Shown here piece by piece: positions 7,036 through 15,583 of a stretch of DNA of 34,687 nt. The position numbers were made by a program, and so were the translations under genes. The notes beneath the pieces are model-generated. The model worked only from the letters and a program-made list of their open reading frames with translations, was not told the origin of the DNA and did not search any database. This stretch comes from an uncultured Clostridia bacterium. GTDB taxonomy: Bacteria > Bacillota > Clostridia > Oscillospirales > Oscillospiraceae. Within the stretch, counting starts at the first letter, position 1; each line of letters begins with the position of its first letter. The DNA is taken from assembly GCA_937915065.1 (NCBI GenBank), contig CALDMR010000130.1:1-34687 (forward strand). Direction: 5' to 3'.

Positions 7036-8442
7036 TTATCTGCCCTCATTATAGCACGCCTCTTCGCCGCTTCCAACCGGAGACTGAACTTTTTCCTCCT
7101 TCGGCTGCCGCCAGCGCCGTTTCCAAAAGCGCCCCAGAAAAACCAGGCCGGTGATTGCAGTCAGTACATTTCCAAACGCACTGCAGAGCCAAACACCATC
7201 CAATCCCCACAAGGGAACCAGAATAATCAGCCCCAGCAACGGGAACACCAGCGCATTTCCCAGGGAAATCCCCAAAGACGATCCCGGACAGTTGACCCCG
7301 GTAAAGAAGGAGCTCAAGGCAATATTGAGCCAGCAGACCAGATATCCAAAGGAAAACAGCTCCATAGACCGCATGGCCAAGGCTGTGACCTCGGCGCTTT
7401 CACCCTGCAAAAACAGGGACAGCAGTGCGCCGCCGCCAAAATGCATCAGCGCAAAGGCCAAAGCCGCCACTACAGCACCAACCAGCATCACGCGCTTTTC
7501 CAGCGCCACGATCCGGCGGCGCAGCTCGGCGCCGTAACAATAGCTGATGGCCGGCTGCAGCGCATCCGCCATACCGAAAAGCATGTTTTTCGCCACGCTG
7601 TCCACATACAGAACAATCGAGAAGGCCGCCACTGCAGCAGATCCGGCCAGGTGCAGCAGCACACTGTTCAGCACCACCATCAGGAGCGAGCCGGACACAC
7701 TGGAGAAAAACTCCGACGATCCGTTATAGCAGATCTGCCCCAGCATCCGCAGGGAAATTCCGCCGCACACAAAGCGCAGGGGCAGTTTTTTGAACAAAAA
7801 GGGCAGGAAATTGAGTACCGTGCCCAGGGACATGCACAGGCAGGATGCCAGCGCCGCCGCGCCGATCCCCATATGCAGGGGGCCCAGAAACAGGAAATCC
7901 AGGAAAATATTCAGCAGCGATGTGACCACAGTCACCGTCATGCTGTAGCGCGGCTTTCCGCAGATCCGCAGATAATTGTCCACGGCGTAAAACACCATGA
8001 TCAGCGGCGCAAACACTGCGTAAACCCGCACATACTCCGTAGCCAAAGCCGCCACAGAGGCGTCCGCACCCATCAGGTGCAGCACAGGCTCCGCCAAAAC
8101 ATAGCCCACAAACCCGATGACAAAGGATGCAGCGATGATCAGCAGGGAGCACACCGTGAAGATTCGGCTGGCCTCATTTTCCCGTTTTTCTCCCAGCCGA
8201 ATGGCAATTTGAACCGATGATCCCACCGCGATCAGATCCGGAAAAACGAAGCTGATCAGCACAAAGGGCATCACCAGATTGACTGCCGCCAGGGCCTCCG
8301 CACCCAAAAAACGGCCCACAAAAATGCCGTCGGCAATGGTGTAGAGAGAGGTCACCGCCATGGCGATCATACAGGGGATCGCACAGCGAAAGAACAGGCG
8401 CGTGGGCGCCATGGTGGCAAAATGTTGCGTTGATAAGGACAT
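7036..8442 (-). CDS. MATE family multidrug/cation exporter
   Basis: 468 aa, twelve predicted transmembrane helices in two similar halves, the usual MATE size. The N-terminal half has APTRLFFRCAIPCMIAMAVTS ending in LYTIADGIFVG, then LAAVNLVMPF, typical of DinF/NorM relatives. The second half has CPGSSLGISLGNA and a GLDGVWLC segment. Such proteins export drugs or cationic metabolites using Na+ or H+ gradients; the substrate cannot be inferred. The start at 8442 (MSLSTQ) is supported by AAAGGAG on the minus strand and by the 2-nt gap to the MarR gene stop; it is cotranscribed with that gene and presumably repressed by it. Its C-terminus is a basic tail (about 447-468). Confidence 0.9.
   Translation of the reverse strand: MSLSTQHFATMAPTRLFFRCAIPCMIAMAVTSLYTIADGIFVGRFLGAEALAAVNLVMPFVLISFVFPDLIAVGSSVQIAIRLGEKRENEASRIFTVCSLLIIAASFVIGFVGYVLAEPVLHLMGADASVAALATEYVRVYAVFAPLIMVFYAVDNYLRICGKPRYSMTVTVVTSLLNIFLDFLFLGPLHMGIGAAALASCLCMSLGTVLNFLPFLFKKLPLRFVCGGISLRMLGQICYNGSSEFFSSVSGSLLMVVLNSVLLHLAGSAAVAAFSIVLYVDSVAKNMLFGMADALQPAISYCYGAELRRRIVALEKRVMLVGAVVAALAFALMHFGGGALLSLFLQGESAEVTALAMRSMELFSFGYLVCWLNIALSSFFTGVNCPGSSLGISLGNALVFPLLGLIILVPLWGLDGVWLCSAFGNVLTAITGLVFLGRFWKRRWRQPKEEKVQSPVGSGEEACYNEGR
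7048..7076 (-). promoter_or_regulatory. promoter of the YvgK-like regulator, inside the 3' end of the MATE gene
   Basis: On the minus strand, TTGGAA (7076-7071), a 17-nt spacer and a consensus TATAAT (7053-7048). It lies in the last codons of the upstream MATE gene, allowing the regulator to be made apart from the MarR-MATE transcript. Confidence 0.6.
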
Positions 8443-8444
8443 GC

Positions 8445-8879
8445 TTAAAACTCCTTTTGATATTCGTCCATAAATACGTCCAGCATCCGGCAAAAAGCAG
8501 AAATCTCCTCCGGGCTGAACTGCCGCTCGACCTGTTGTACCGCCCGGTCAAAAGGCGTGTCATAATCCCGTTCCCACTGGGCGGCAATTTCCGTCAGATG
8601 CAGATAAAGCACACGCCGGTCCGTGTCGCTGCGCACCTTTTCCACCAATCCCATCCGCACCAGGTCATTGACCTTCATGGTGGCGGCGGAGTTGGAGATG
8701 TGCAGCGTTCTGGCCAGGCTGCTGATGGTGCAGCCGCCGGAGGCCGCCTGATAGGAAATGACATCCAAATACATTGCACTGTTATAAGACAGCTCTCCAC
8801 CACCGCAGCGGGCCGCTTGCCGCAGGTCGCACACGATCGTATCATAATAATAGCGGTTCAAGCTATCATGCAGATTCAT
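8445..8879 (-). CDS. MarR-family transcriptional regulator
   Basis: 144 aa, a dimeric winged-helix repressor. Recognition region GCTISSLARTLHISNSAATMKVNDLVRMGLVEKV (helices 3-4; written as two segments GCTISSLARTLHIS and NSAATMKVNDL), followed by the wing DTDRRVLYLHLT, where the D-x-R is conserved. Flanking helices (about 5-30 and 110-144) make the dimer interface. The start at 8879 (MNLHDS) is chosen because GGAGGGG lies 4 nt upstream on the minus strand. It overlaps no other gene and is followed after 2 nt by the MATE gene whose SD lies in its last codons, so the pair is an operon. A near-palindromic operator overlaps its own -10 box. Confidence 0.9.
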   Translation of the reverse strand: MNLHDSLNRYYYDTIVCDLRQAARCGGGELSYNSAMYLDVISYQAASGGCTISSLARTLHISNSAATMKVNDLVRMGLVEKVRSDTDRRVLYLHLTEIAAQWERDYDTPFDRAVQQVERQFSPEEISAFCRMLDVFMDEYQKEF

Positions 8880-8895
8880 AAAACCCCTCCAATAG

Positions 8896-8923
8896 TTAAC
8901 CAGATTTATATAAGTTGGGTTAA
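8896..8923. promoter_or_regulatory. candidate MarR operator
   Basis: A 28-bp imperfect inverted repeat: TTAACC at 8896-8901 and GGTTAA at 8918-8923 around an AT-rich TATATA centre. It covers the expected transcription start and touches the -10 box, the position of a self-repressing MarR site. Assignment to this regulator is inferred from position. Confidence 0.6.
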
Positions 8924-8951
8924 TTATATCCCTTGCTCTCACCATTGTCAA
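8923..8951 (-). promoter_or_regulatory. consensus sigma-A promoter of the marR-MATE operon
   Basis: On the minus strand, TTGACA (8951-8946), exactly 17 nt, TATAAT (8928-8923): a perfect consensus promoter, as expected for a transcript held down by a repressor. Confidence 0.85.
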
Positions 8952-8963
8952 CCCCGAAAACAA

Positions 8964-9001
8964 AAAAACAGGCTTTGCCGCACCCGGCAAAGCCTGTTTT
9001 T
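8964..9001 (-). terminator. bidirectional-looking terminator after yigZ
   Basis: 17-bp arms (left 8964-8980, right 8985-9001) around a CACC loop, with A-runs on one side and T-runs on the other. On the minus strand it ends the flavin reductase-hflX-yigZ transcript just before the marR promoter. Confidence 0.85.
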
Positions 9002-9032
9002 CTATGATATCGTTCCGTAAGTTAAAGGGCCA

Positions 9033-9680
9033 TCAACTGATTTCTTCCCGGGGGCCGGGTTTGAATTCTTCCCCTAACGCCTCCAGAAACAGCTTTCCTG
9101 CCGACAGCTCCGTCAGTTTTTCCTGCAAGGTATGCCGCCCCCCCTGAGGCAGCGTCAAGCTCAGGGTAATCTCCGCACCGTAGTCTGTTTCACCGATCAC
9201 ACCCTCTGCCCCGGCCACCAGGAGTTTGACCTGTTCAAACAGGGCATAGGGAATGGTCAGCAGCTCATTTTCCCACAAGCACATCCTGCTTTGTCCCGCG
9301 GCAGCCAGAGCATCTGCCGCCCCCCGGGTATAGGCCCGGGTCAGCCCGCCGGTGCCCAGCAGCACACCGCCGAAATAGCGGGTAACCACACAGCAGACAT
9401 TGGTGATCTCCCGGCGCTGAAACACATTCAGCATGGGCTGGCCCGCCGTGCCCTGAGGCTCGCCGTCGTCACTGTAGCGCAGCAGGCCGCCCTCCCGCAG
9501 CAGATAGCACCAGCAGTTATGCCGGGCATCATGGTATTTTTTCCGCATCTCTTCAATGCGCCCGCGGGCCTCCTCCTCGTTTTCCACCCGCCAGATATGG
9601 CTGATGAAGCGGGACTTTTTCTCTACAAACTCGCTTTGCGCATCTTCATAGGGGATCAGATAGCTGCACGCCTCGCTCAC
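9033..9680 (-). CDS. yigZ: YigZ/IMPACT family protein
   Basis: 215 aa. N-terminal UPF0029 domain with the family signature SDDGEPQGTAGQPML at about 71-85, then VVTRYFGGVLLGTGGLTRAY. The C-terminal part (about 140-205) is the DUF1949 ferredoxin-like domain. Bacterial YigZ is of uncertain role; eukaryotic IMPACT relatives interfere with GCN1-GCN2 signalling. The start is taken as the GTG at 9680, which overlaps the hflX stop as GTGA and has AGAGGAG upstream; longer in-frame extensions upstream would read inside hflX and do not look like this family. Translational coupling to hflX is likely. Confidence 0.88.
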   Translation of the reverse strand: MSEACSYLIPYEDAQSEFVEKKSRFISHIWRVENEEEARGRIEEMRKKYHDARHNCWCYLLREGGLLRYSDDGEPQGTAGQPMLNVFQRREITNVCCVVTRYFGGVLLGTGGLTRAYTRGAADALAAAGQSRMCLWENELLTIPYALFEQVKLLVAGAEGVIGETDYGAEITLSLTLPQGGRHTLQEKLTELSAGKLFLEALGEEFKPGPREEIS

Positions 9681-10993
9681 AGTTCCCACTCCTCTTTTTC
9701 TTCTTCCAGGGGCGGCCAGACATACGGCCGCACTCTGCCCAGGGTTTTGCGGCTGCAAACCGCCTCCACCACCGTGGTATCCTCATACTGCACATCCAGT
9801 ACCTTGGCCTCGCGATACAGCAGATCCAACAGCGCCCCCTGATCATAGGGCAGATGAAGGATGACCCGGCGGGAACCCCGATCCAGCGTCTGTTCGATCA
9901 GTTCCAGCAGTTCCGGCAGTCCTGCCCCCGTTTTAGCGGAAATGGCAATCGACGCCTCGCCGTGGGGCCGATCCTCCGCACTGACCCGGTCAGCCTTGTT
10001 GTACACCCGGATACAAGGCGTCTGCTGGGCGCCCAGCTCTCCGATCAGCTTGTCCACCACCGCCGCCTGTTCCTGCCACATGGGGTTGGAAACGTCGATC
10101 ACATGGAGCAGCAGATCCGCATATTCCAACTCCTCCAGCGTGGCCTTAAAGGCGTCCACCAACTGGTGGGGCAGCTTGCGGATGAAGCCGACGGTATCGG
10201 ACAGAACCACATCCAGCATATCGCTGACCGCCAACAGGCGGGATGTGGTATCCAAGGTGTCAAACAGGCGGTTATTGGCAGGAATATCTGCTCCGGTCAA
10301 AGCATTGAGCAGCGTGGATTTGCCCGCATTGGTGTAGCCCACGATGGCCACCACCGGGATCTCGTTTTTGGTGCGCTGCTGGCGCTGAGTCCCCCGCACC
10401 CGGCGCACCTCCTCCAGATCCGCCCGCAATTTATCGATTTTGCGGTGGATATGGCGGCGGTCTGTTTCCAACTGCGTTTCGCCGGGGCCGCGGGTACCGA
10501 TGGGACTTTTGCCGCCGGACGCCGTCTGCCGCACCAGATGGGTCCACATACCGGTCAGGCGGGGCAGCAGATACTGGTATTGAGCCAGTTCCACCTGCAG
10601 CCGTCCCTCCTTGGTTTTGGCGCGCTTTGCAAAAATATCCAGGATCAGTCCGCTGCGGTCCAACACCTGCACACCGAAAGCATCCGTCAGCACCCGCATC
10701 TGAGAGGGCGACAGATCGTTGTCAAAAATCACCATCTCCGCATGCTCGTTTTCGATCAGCGCCTTCACTTCCTCCACCTTACCCTCGCCGATAAAGGTGC
10801 GGGGATCCGGCGCATCCTTATTTTGCAGCACCTGGGCAATGGGTTCGCCTCCGGCAGTCTCCGTCAGGGCGGCCAGCTCTTCCATGGACCATTCGTCCGC
10901 GTTTTCCTCCGCTTTCAGCCGGCCGGCGTTCAGTCCTACCAGGATCACCCGATCCCGATGCTCTTCCAAAGTTTTCTTCTGTTCTGTTTCCAT
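9677..10993 (-). CDS. hflX: GTPase HflX
   Basis: 438 aa. HflX binds the 50S subunit and splits stalled ribosomes. Residues about 15-205 form the N-terminal HflX domain with its glycine-rich segment GTRGPGETQLETDRR (166-180) and preceding coiled region. The GTPase domain has G1 GYTNAGKST (219-227), switch II DTVGF (266-270), G4 NKAD (332-335) and G5 SAK (352-354). After about 370 there is a short C-terminal domain (VILHLPYDQG ... YREAKVL). All catalytic motifs are intact. GGGAGG lies 4 nt before the ATG on the minus strand. It is 26 nt downstream of the flavin-reductase gene and overlaps yigZ. Confidence 0.96.
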   Translation of the reverse strand: METEQKKTLEEHRDRVILVGLNAGRLKAEENADEWSMEELAALTETAGGEPIAQVLQNKDAPDPRTFIGEGKVEEVKALIENEHAEMVIFDNDLSPSQMRVLTDAFGVQVLDRSGLILDIFAKRAKTKEGRLQVELAQYQYLLPRLTGMWTHLVRQTASGGKSPIGTRGPGETQLETDRRHIHRKIDKLRADLEEVRRVRGTQRQQRTKNEIPVVAIVGYTNAGKSTLLNALTGADIPANNRLFDTLDTTSRLLAVSDMLDVVLSDTVGFIRKLPHQLVDAFKATLEELEYADLLLHVIDVSNPMWQEQAAVVDKLIGELGAQQTPCIRVYNKADRVSAEDRPHGEASIAISAKTGAGLPELLELIEQTLDRGSRRVILHLPYDQGALLDLLYREAKVLDVQYEDTTVVEAVCSRKTLGRVRPYVWPPLEEEKEEWEL

Positions 10994-11019
10994 AGATCCT
11001 CCCAGGGATGAATTTTATA

Positions 11020-11532
11020 TTATTTCCGCAGCACCTGCTCCACCGCGCCGATATACATCCGGTGCCAGCCGCCTTTTGCGCCGTAATAGGGCAGAACGCT
11101 GTCTTTCTCCGTCAGATGCTCTACCGACAGATCCTGCGCATACAACTTTCTGCAGGCAATGACCAGCTCCGCCTCCTCAAAATAAGGCGCTCCCGCTTCC
11201 GTATAGGCGCAAGTTAGACCGCAGGCCTTTACTTTATCCACATCCCGGCCGCTTCTGCGGCCGCAGATCTCCAGTTTTTCGCGCCACTCCCGAGAAAAAG
11301 CGGACACGGTATAGCACTCGCAGCGCTCCATAAACGCATAGGTATACCGCTCCGGGCGGACATAAACCGTGCACACCGGCATGCCCCAAAGGGTTCCCAA
11401 ACCGCCCCAGCCAATAACCATGGTATTCAGGCCGCTCCGGTCTCCCGCCGTCAACAGCGGCGCATCCGCAAAGGTTTGAAATACTTCGCAGGAAAGCGCC
11501 TTCCAGTCCGCCGCACGCAATGTTCCTTCCAT
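11020..11532 (-). CDS. flavin reductase-like (FMN-binding split-barrel) protein
   Basis: 170 aa. The pattern FADAPLLTAGDRSGLNTM, then GWGGLGTLWGMPVCTVYVRPERYT and CYTVSAF, matches the flavin reductase-like split beta-barrel in which GW/NTM and RPER-T residues line the FMN pocket. Such proteins reduce or carry flavin, but many have no known partner. The tail YYGAKGGWHRMYIGAVEQVL is a variant of the end strand. AAGGTGG lies upstream of the ATG. Likely cotranscribed with hflX and yigZ. Enzymatic activity is inferred from family only. Confidence 0.85.
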   Translation of the reverse strand: MEGTLRAADWKALSCEVFQTFADAPLLTAGDRSGLNTMVIGWGGLGTLWGMPVCTVYVRPERYTYAFMERCECYTVSAFSREWREKLEICGRRSGRDVDKVKACGLTCAYTEAGAPYFEEAELVIACRKLYAQDLSVEHLTEKDSVLPYYGAKGGWHRMYIGAVEQVLRK

Positions 11533-11567
11533 TACAAGCCCACCTTTCTTCGCATTTGATCCATTTC

Positions 11568-11596
11568 AGTATATGCCATCCCATGCAAAAAAGAAA
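11568..11596 (-). promoter_or_regulatory. probable promoter of the flavin reductase-hflX-yigZ operon
   Basis: On the minus strand, TATACT (11573-11568) 17 nt after TTTCTT (11596-11591). The -35 is poor and coincides with the T-run of the rpmE terminator, so confidence is limited. Confidence 0.42.
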
Positions 11597-11622
11597 CCCC
11601 CGTATCGCAAGCGATACGGGGA
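11583..11622 (-). terminator. rpmE terminator
   Basis: CCCCGTATCGC (11598-11608) pairs with GCGATACGGGG (11611-11621). On the minus strand the hairpin is followed by a T-rich tail (GTTTCTTTTTT); T6 also follows on the plus strand. Confidence 0.85.
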
Positions 11623-11662
11623 TTTTTTGCGTCACATGAACACATAAGGATGATCCTTATGC

Positions 11663-11860
11663 TTACAGGCCGAACTTCTTGTTGAACTTTGCAACACGGC
11701 CGCCGGTATCCACCAGCTTCTGCTTGCCGGTGAAGAAGGGGTGACACTTAGAGCAGACTTCCACCTTGATATCCTTCTTGGTAGAACCTGTCTCAATCAC
11801 ATTACCGCAGGCGCAGCGAATTGTAGTCTGCTGATAATTGGGATGGATTCCTTCCTTCAT
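11663..11860 (-). CDS. rpmE: 50S ribosomal protein bL31 (zinc-binding form)
   Basis: 65 aa, the usual length. Begins MKEGIHPNY and contains the zinc ligands CAC (Cys16, Cys18) and CSKC (Cys36, Cys39), followed by HPFFTGKQKLVDTGGRV, the bL31 signature. This is the C+ type, which loses to the cysteine-free paralogue under zinc shortage in some bacteria; no paralogue is in the window. SD AAAGAGGTGA precedes the ATG on the minus strand. Monocistronic, with its own promoter and terminator. Confidence 0.97.
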   Translation of the reverse strand: MKEGIHPNYQQTTIRCACGNVIETGSTKKDIKVEVCSKCHPFFTGKQKLVDTGGRVAKFNKKFGL

Positions 11861-11911
11861 TGCTCTTGTTCACCTCTTTCCCATTCGATTACCTGATCAC
11901 AGGCAAATGTT

Positions 11912-11940
11912 AGTTTAACACACACCTTTTCAAAAAGCAA
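11912..11940 (-). promoter_or_regulatory. rpmE promoter
   Basis: On the minus strand, TTGCTT (11940-11935), a 17-nt spacer, TAAACT (11917-11912); leader of about 45 nt. Confidence 0.5.
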
Positions 11941-11952
11941 GGATTATTTACG

Positions 11953-11980
11953 AAAAAAGCAGGAAATTTCCGCATTTTTT
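11953..11980 (-). terminator. probable addBA terminator
   Basis: An imperfect hairpin (A6-GC-AGGAAA against TTTCC-GC-ATTTTTT with single-base bulges) directly after the addA stop. On the minus strand it ends in a T6 run. The bulges make it weaker than the others in this window. Confidence 0.5.
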
Positions 11981-11996
11981 ACAGCTCAGCCGCCAT

Positions 11997-14900
11997 TCAA
12001 AGCTCCACGCTGCCGCCGGTGGCAAAAAAGTAAAGGATCCGGCGGGTGACCCGCTTTTCAAAAATGCGTTCCAAAACGCGGCTGTACGCGCTCAGCTGAA
12101 CGGTGTAATGGGCCGCCCGCTCCGCCTCTCCGCCGGGCCGGATGCGGTCTGTTTTAAAATCCACCACGGTCAGCGTGCCATCCGCTGTTTCGAAAAAGCA
12201 ATCCACCGCGCCCTGCAGCAGGATCTCATCCTGCGACGCCGTTTCCGGCAGATAATCAGACAGTTTTTCCAGCACAGAAAAGCGGTATTCCCGCCACAGC
12301 CGATCCGCCGGCGCAGCGCGCAGCGCGCCCCCCAAAGGAGACGCAAACAGGGCCAGGATGGCAGCGCAATCCACGCAGGCAGCCTGTTCTGCGGTAAGAA
12401 ATCCCTGCCGCTCCATGCGGGTCATCTCTCCAGCGATCTCCTCCGGCGTACCCGTTCTGGAAAAGTCCAGAAACTGCATGGCTTGGTGCATCGCCGTGCC
12501 CCGCTCCGCCGCAGTCAGCCCCCGCTGTTCCATTCTGAAGCGGGGCGCAGGGAACGCATCCCCCCAGGCCTGCGGCTGGCGCGCATCCTCTGCCACCCGC
12601 TGATCCACCAGGCGGCCCTTCAGCTGGGTGGCCGTCACTTTGGAGGGGATCTGGGTTTCCTGTGCAAAAGGATAGCGGAAGGACAGCAGCGCCGGATCAA
12701 AGGGCAGCTCGGCCTGTGCTTCTCCGTCCGCCGCCAAGGCCCGCCTGCCGCGCTGCTGATAGGCTTCGCTGTCCACCCATTCCACCCGCCAGGGGATGCC
12801 GTCATTACAGGGGAACGGCGCTTCCATATCCACAGCCTGGCGCAAGGGATAGGCCTCCGTGCGGCACAGCAGGGGCAGCAGAACCCACTGGGCCATGCTG
12901 TCGCAGGATGCCACCGCCGCCGCTGCCGCCGGGCAGGACGCCCGGGGCAGCAGCTTCTTCACAGCGCCGGCGGCATTGCGCATGGCCGTCACCAGGATCA
13001 GTTTTTCCTTGGCCCGGGTCAGGGCCACATACAGCACCCGCAGCTCCTCGCTCTTCTGCTCCCGCAGCTGGCAGTGGGCCACAGCCTCCCGGGCCACGGT
13101 GCTGTAACGGATCTTTCGCTCCAAATCCACACAAACCGGCCCCAGCCCCAACTTCGGGTGCATCAGTACCGGCGCCTGGACATCCTGTTTATTAAAGGAT
13201 TTGTTCAGCTCCGCCAGAATGACCACCGGAAACTCCAGCCCCTTGGACTTGTGAATGCTCATCAAACGCACGCCGCGCCCCACTTCCGCAGCCGCAGACT
13301 GGAGTCCTTCTCCCGCCTCCAACAGGGCGCGCAGGTGACTGACAAAGGGAAACAGGCCCCGATAGCCCGCCGCCTCAAAGCTGCGGGCATGCTCATACAG
13401 GGCGATCAGGCGCTCCCGGCGGGCAGGCCCGTCCTCCATGGCCCCAAAAACGCCCAGCAGGTTCCACCGGTTATACAGGTGCCACAGCAGCCGGTGTACG
13501 CTCATGTCCGGCGCCAAAAGGCGCAGTTCCCGCAATGCTTCCAGAAAAGAACGTGCATCCTCTCCCCCATTCTCTGCCAGCGCCGTGTAGAAATCTCCCT
13601 GGGGACAGCCTGCGCGGATCTCCGCCAGCCGATCCGGAGAAAAGGCAAACACCGGCGAGCGCAGCACGGAGATCAGCGGCACATCCTGATGGGGATTATC
13701 AATCAGCTGCAGCATGGCATAGGTCACAGCCACTTCCATAGCCGAGAAAAAATCCTCGCCGCTCGCAGCAGCACAGGCGATCCCCTGCTCCGCCAGCACC
13801 CGTTCATACAACTTTTGCCGGGCGTTGGGCGAACGCAGCAGGATCACAATATCCTCCTCCTGCACCGGGCGCAGCCCGCCGTCCTCTCCCTGCACCATGT
13901 AGGGTTCATCCAGCAGCTGCCGGATCCGGTGGGCCACGAACCGAGCTTCCGCTTCGGCGCACTTCACCTCGTCCTTGGCGTCGCTTCCGCTCTTTTTCCG
14001 GTAATCCATCAAATAGAATTCCGCCTCGCAGCCCGGTTTCTCCCGGTAATAAGACGCCCCAAAATGCAGGGCCTCATCCTCTGTATAGGCCATTTCACCA
14101 ACGGCCGGCGACATCAGGCTGCCGCAGATGAAATTGGCGGCGTCCAGGATCTCCCGGCGGGAGCGGAAGTTTTTCGACAGGAGCAGTTTGCGCTCCTCCC
14201 CCTCCTTCGCCTCCGTGTACAGGGGATCTTTTTGATAATGGCGCAGAAAAATCGTGGGGTCTGCCAGGCGGAAACGGTAAATAGACTGTTTCATATCCCC
14301 CACCATGAAAAGATTCTTTTCCCCCTTGGACACAGCGGCAAAGATCTGATTCTGCACTTCGTTGGTATCCTGAAATTCATCGATCATGATCTCCCGGTAG
14401 CGCGCGGACACAGCGCGGCCCAGGGCTGTGGGCGTCCCCTGGGCATCCACCAGCAACTCCAGGGCAAAATGCTCCTGGTCGGAAAAATCTGTGGCATTGC
14501 GGCGCAGCTTTTCCGCAGCATAGGCCGTGGCAAAATCTCCCGTTAAACGCAGCAGCGCCAACATGGCCGGAGCCATGTGCATCAGATCCGCGCGCATCTC
14601 TCCATTGGTCACTGAAAAGCGTTTCAAGATGGTCTCGCAGTCTTTTTTGCAGGCGTCCCGCAAGGCCTTGGCCCGGTCTTTCAGGCTGTTGTCCCCGCGA
14701 ACCGCTTTCAGGGTGCCAAAGGCTATTTCACCCCCGCAGGCCGCATCCCATCCCTGGTGGAGCAGAGCAAGATACTGCTGCATGCTCTCCAAGGCCGCCG
14801 CAAAGGCGGGCAGATATTTCTGGGACAACGTTTCATCTTCTTCCAGCTCCCGGCAAAGCCCGCCGAACATTTCTACCCAATAGCGCAGCGTGGCACAGGC

Positions 14901-15581
14901 ATCCTCCATAAGTTCCCGGCCATAGGGCGTATCCTCCATTTTCTCCGGCATATTCGCCCACATCTGCTCCTGCTCCCGAAGCCACTGCATCGGATAGGCG
15001 TGGCTTTGCAGTTTTGTAAAGATCTGCAGCACCAGGGCAGCCAGAGCACTGTCGTCCCGGCCGGCGCCGATGGTATCGGCCAGCAGGCTTGCGCCGTCTC
15101 CCTCTTCCATCCGGTCATAGAACTGCTCCAGCACCCGCTCCAGCACCTGCAGGCGCAGCAATTCCGCCTCCTTTTCATCCAGCACCCGAAAATCCGCCGT
15201 GAGGGCGCAGTCTTCTCCGCTGCCGCCCACCAGGTGAATATTTTCCCGCAGCAGATTGGTACAGAAAGAATCCACCGTGCGCACATCTGCCCGGTAGATC
15301 AGAAGGCTCTGCTTTTGCAGATGCAGGTTGTCCCCATCCTCAGCCAGCCGCTCGGCCAGCTCCGCGGCGATTTTCATCCGCAGTTCCGCCGCCGCCGCTT
15401 TGGTATAGGTGATGATCAGAAAATCCGTCACATCGACAGGATGCTCCGGATCGGTAATATAGCGGAACAGGCGCTCCACCAGCACCTTGGTTTTTCCGCT
15501 GCCCGCAGCAGCGGAAACCAGCAGGCTGCCGCCGCGGTTTTCCACTGCCGCCTGCTGCTCCTGTGTCAACTGTACGCCCAT
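11997..15581 (-). CDS. addA: ATP-dependent helicase/nuclease subunit A
   Basis: 1,194 aa from the start chosen. AddA is the 3'-5' UvrD-type helicase and one of two nucleases of AddAB, which resects double-strand breaks up to Chi for RecA loading. Walker A AAAGSGKT (24-31), motif Ia-II region with DEFQDT, motif III SIYRFRLADP, motif V/VI SIHKSKGLEFP and VALTRAKEKL are all present. The C-terminal RecB-like nuclease has VDCFFE and VVDFKTDR with the catalytic D and K. The start at 15581 places GGGGAGG 7 nt upstream; the ATG two codons earlier (15587) overlaps the addB stop as ATGA and is a close alternative. Coupled to addB. Length is normal. Confidence 0.96.
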   Translation of the reverse strand: MGVQLTQEQQAAVENRGGSLLVSAAAGSGKTKVLVERLFRYITDPEHPVDVTDFLIITYTKAAAAELRMKIAAELAERLAEDGDNLHLQKQSLLIYRADVRTVDSFCTNLLRENIHLVGGSGEDCALTADFRVLDEKEAELLRLQVLERVLEQFYDRMEEGDGASLLADTIGAGRDDSALAALVLQIFTKLQSHAYPMQWLREQEQMWANMPEKMEDTPYGRELMEDACATLRYWVEMFGGLCRELEEDETLSQKYLPAFAAALESMQQYLALLHQGWDAACGGEIAFGTLKAVRGDNSLKDRAKALRDACKKDCETILKRFSVTNGEMRADLMHMAPAMLALLRLTGDFATAYAAEKLRRNATDFSDQEHFALELLVDAQGTPTALGRAVSARYREIMIDEFQDTNEVQNQIFAAVSKGEKNLFMVGDMKQSIYRFRLADPTIFLRHYQKDPLYTEAKEGEERKLLLSKNFRSRREILDAANFICGSLMSPAVGEMAYTEDEALHFGASYYREKPGCEAEFYLMDYRKKSGSDAKDEVKCAEAEARFVAHRIRQLLDEPYMVQGEDGGLRPVQEEDIVILLRSPNARQKLYERVLAEQGIACAAASGEDFFSAMEVAVTYAMLQLIDNPHQDVPLISVLRSPVFAFSPDRLAEIRAGCPQGDFYTALAENGGEDARSFLEALRELRLLAPDMSVHRLLWHLYNRWNLLGVFGAMEDGPARRERLIALYEHARSFEAAGYRGLFPFVSHLRALLEAGEGLQSAAAEVGRGVRLMSIHKSKGLEFPVVILAELNKSFNKQDVQAPVLMHPKLGLGPVCVDLERKIRYSTVAREAVAHCQLREQKSEELRVLYVALTRAKEKLILVTAMRNAAGAVKKLLPRASCPAAAAAVASCDSMAQWVLLPLLCRTEAYPLRQAVDMEAPFPCNDGIPWRVEWVDSEAYQQRGRRALAADGEAQAELPFDPALLSFRYPFAQETQIPSKVTATQLKGRLVDQRVAEDARQPQAWGDAFPAPRFRMEQRGLTAAERGTAMHQAMQFLDFSRTGTPEEIAGEMTRMERQGFLTAEQAACVDCAAILALFASPLGGALRAAPADRLWREYRFSVLEKLSDYLPETASQDEILLQGAVDCFFETADGTLTVVDFKTDRIRPGGEAERAAHYTVQLSAYSRVLERIFEKRVTRRILYFFATGGSVEL

Positions 15582-15583
15582 GC

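Noticed and set aside
12108..14546. Long open frame on the plus strand opposite addA (about 810 codons)
   Set aside because: It is an antisense shadow of a high-GC gene: no SD, His/Gln/Arg/Pro-rich composition and no recognisable domain, while addA on the other strand has all its motifs.
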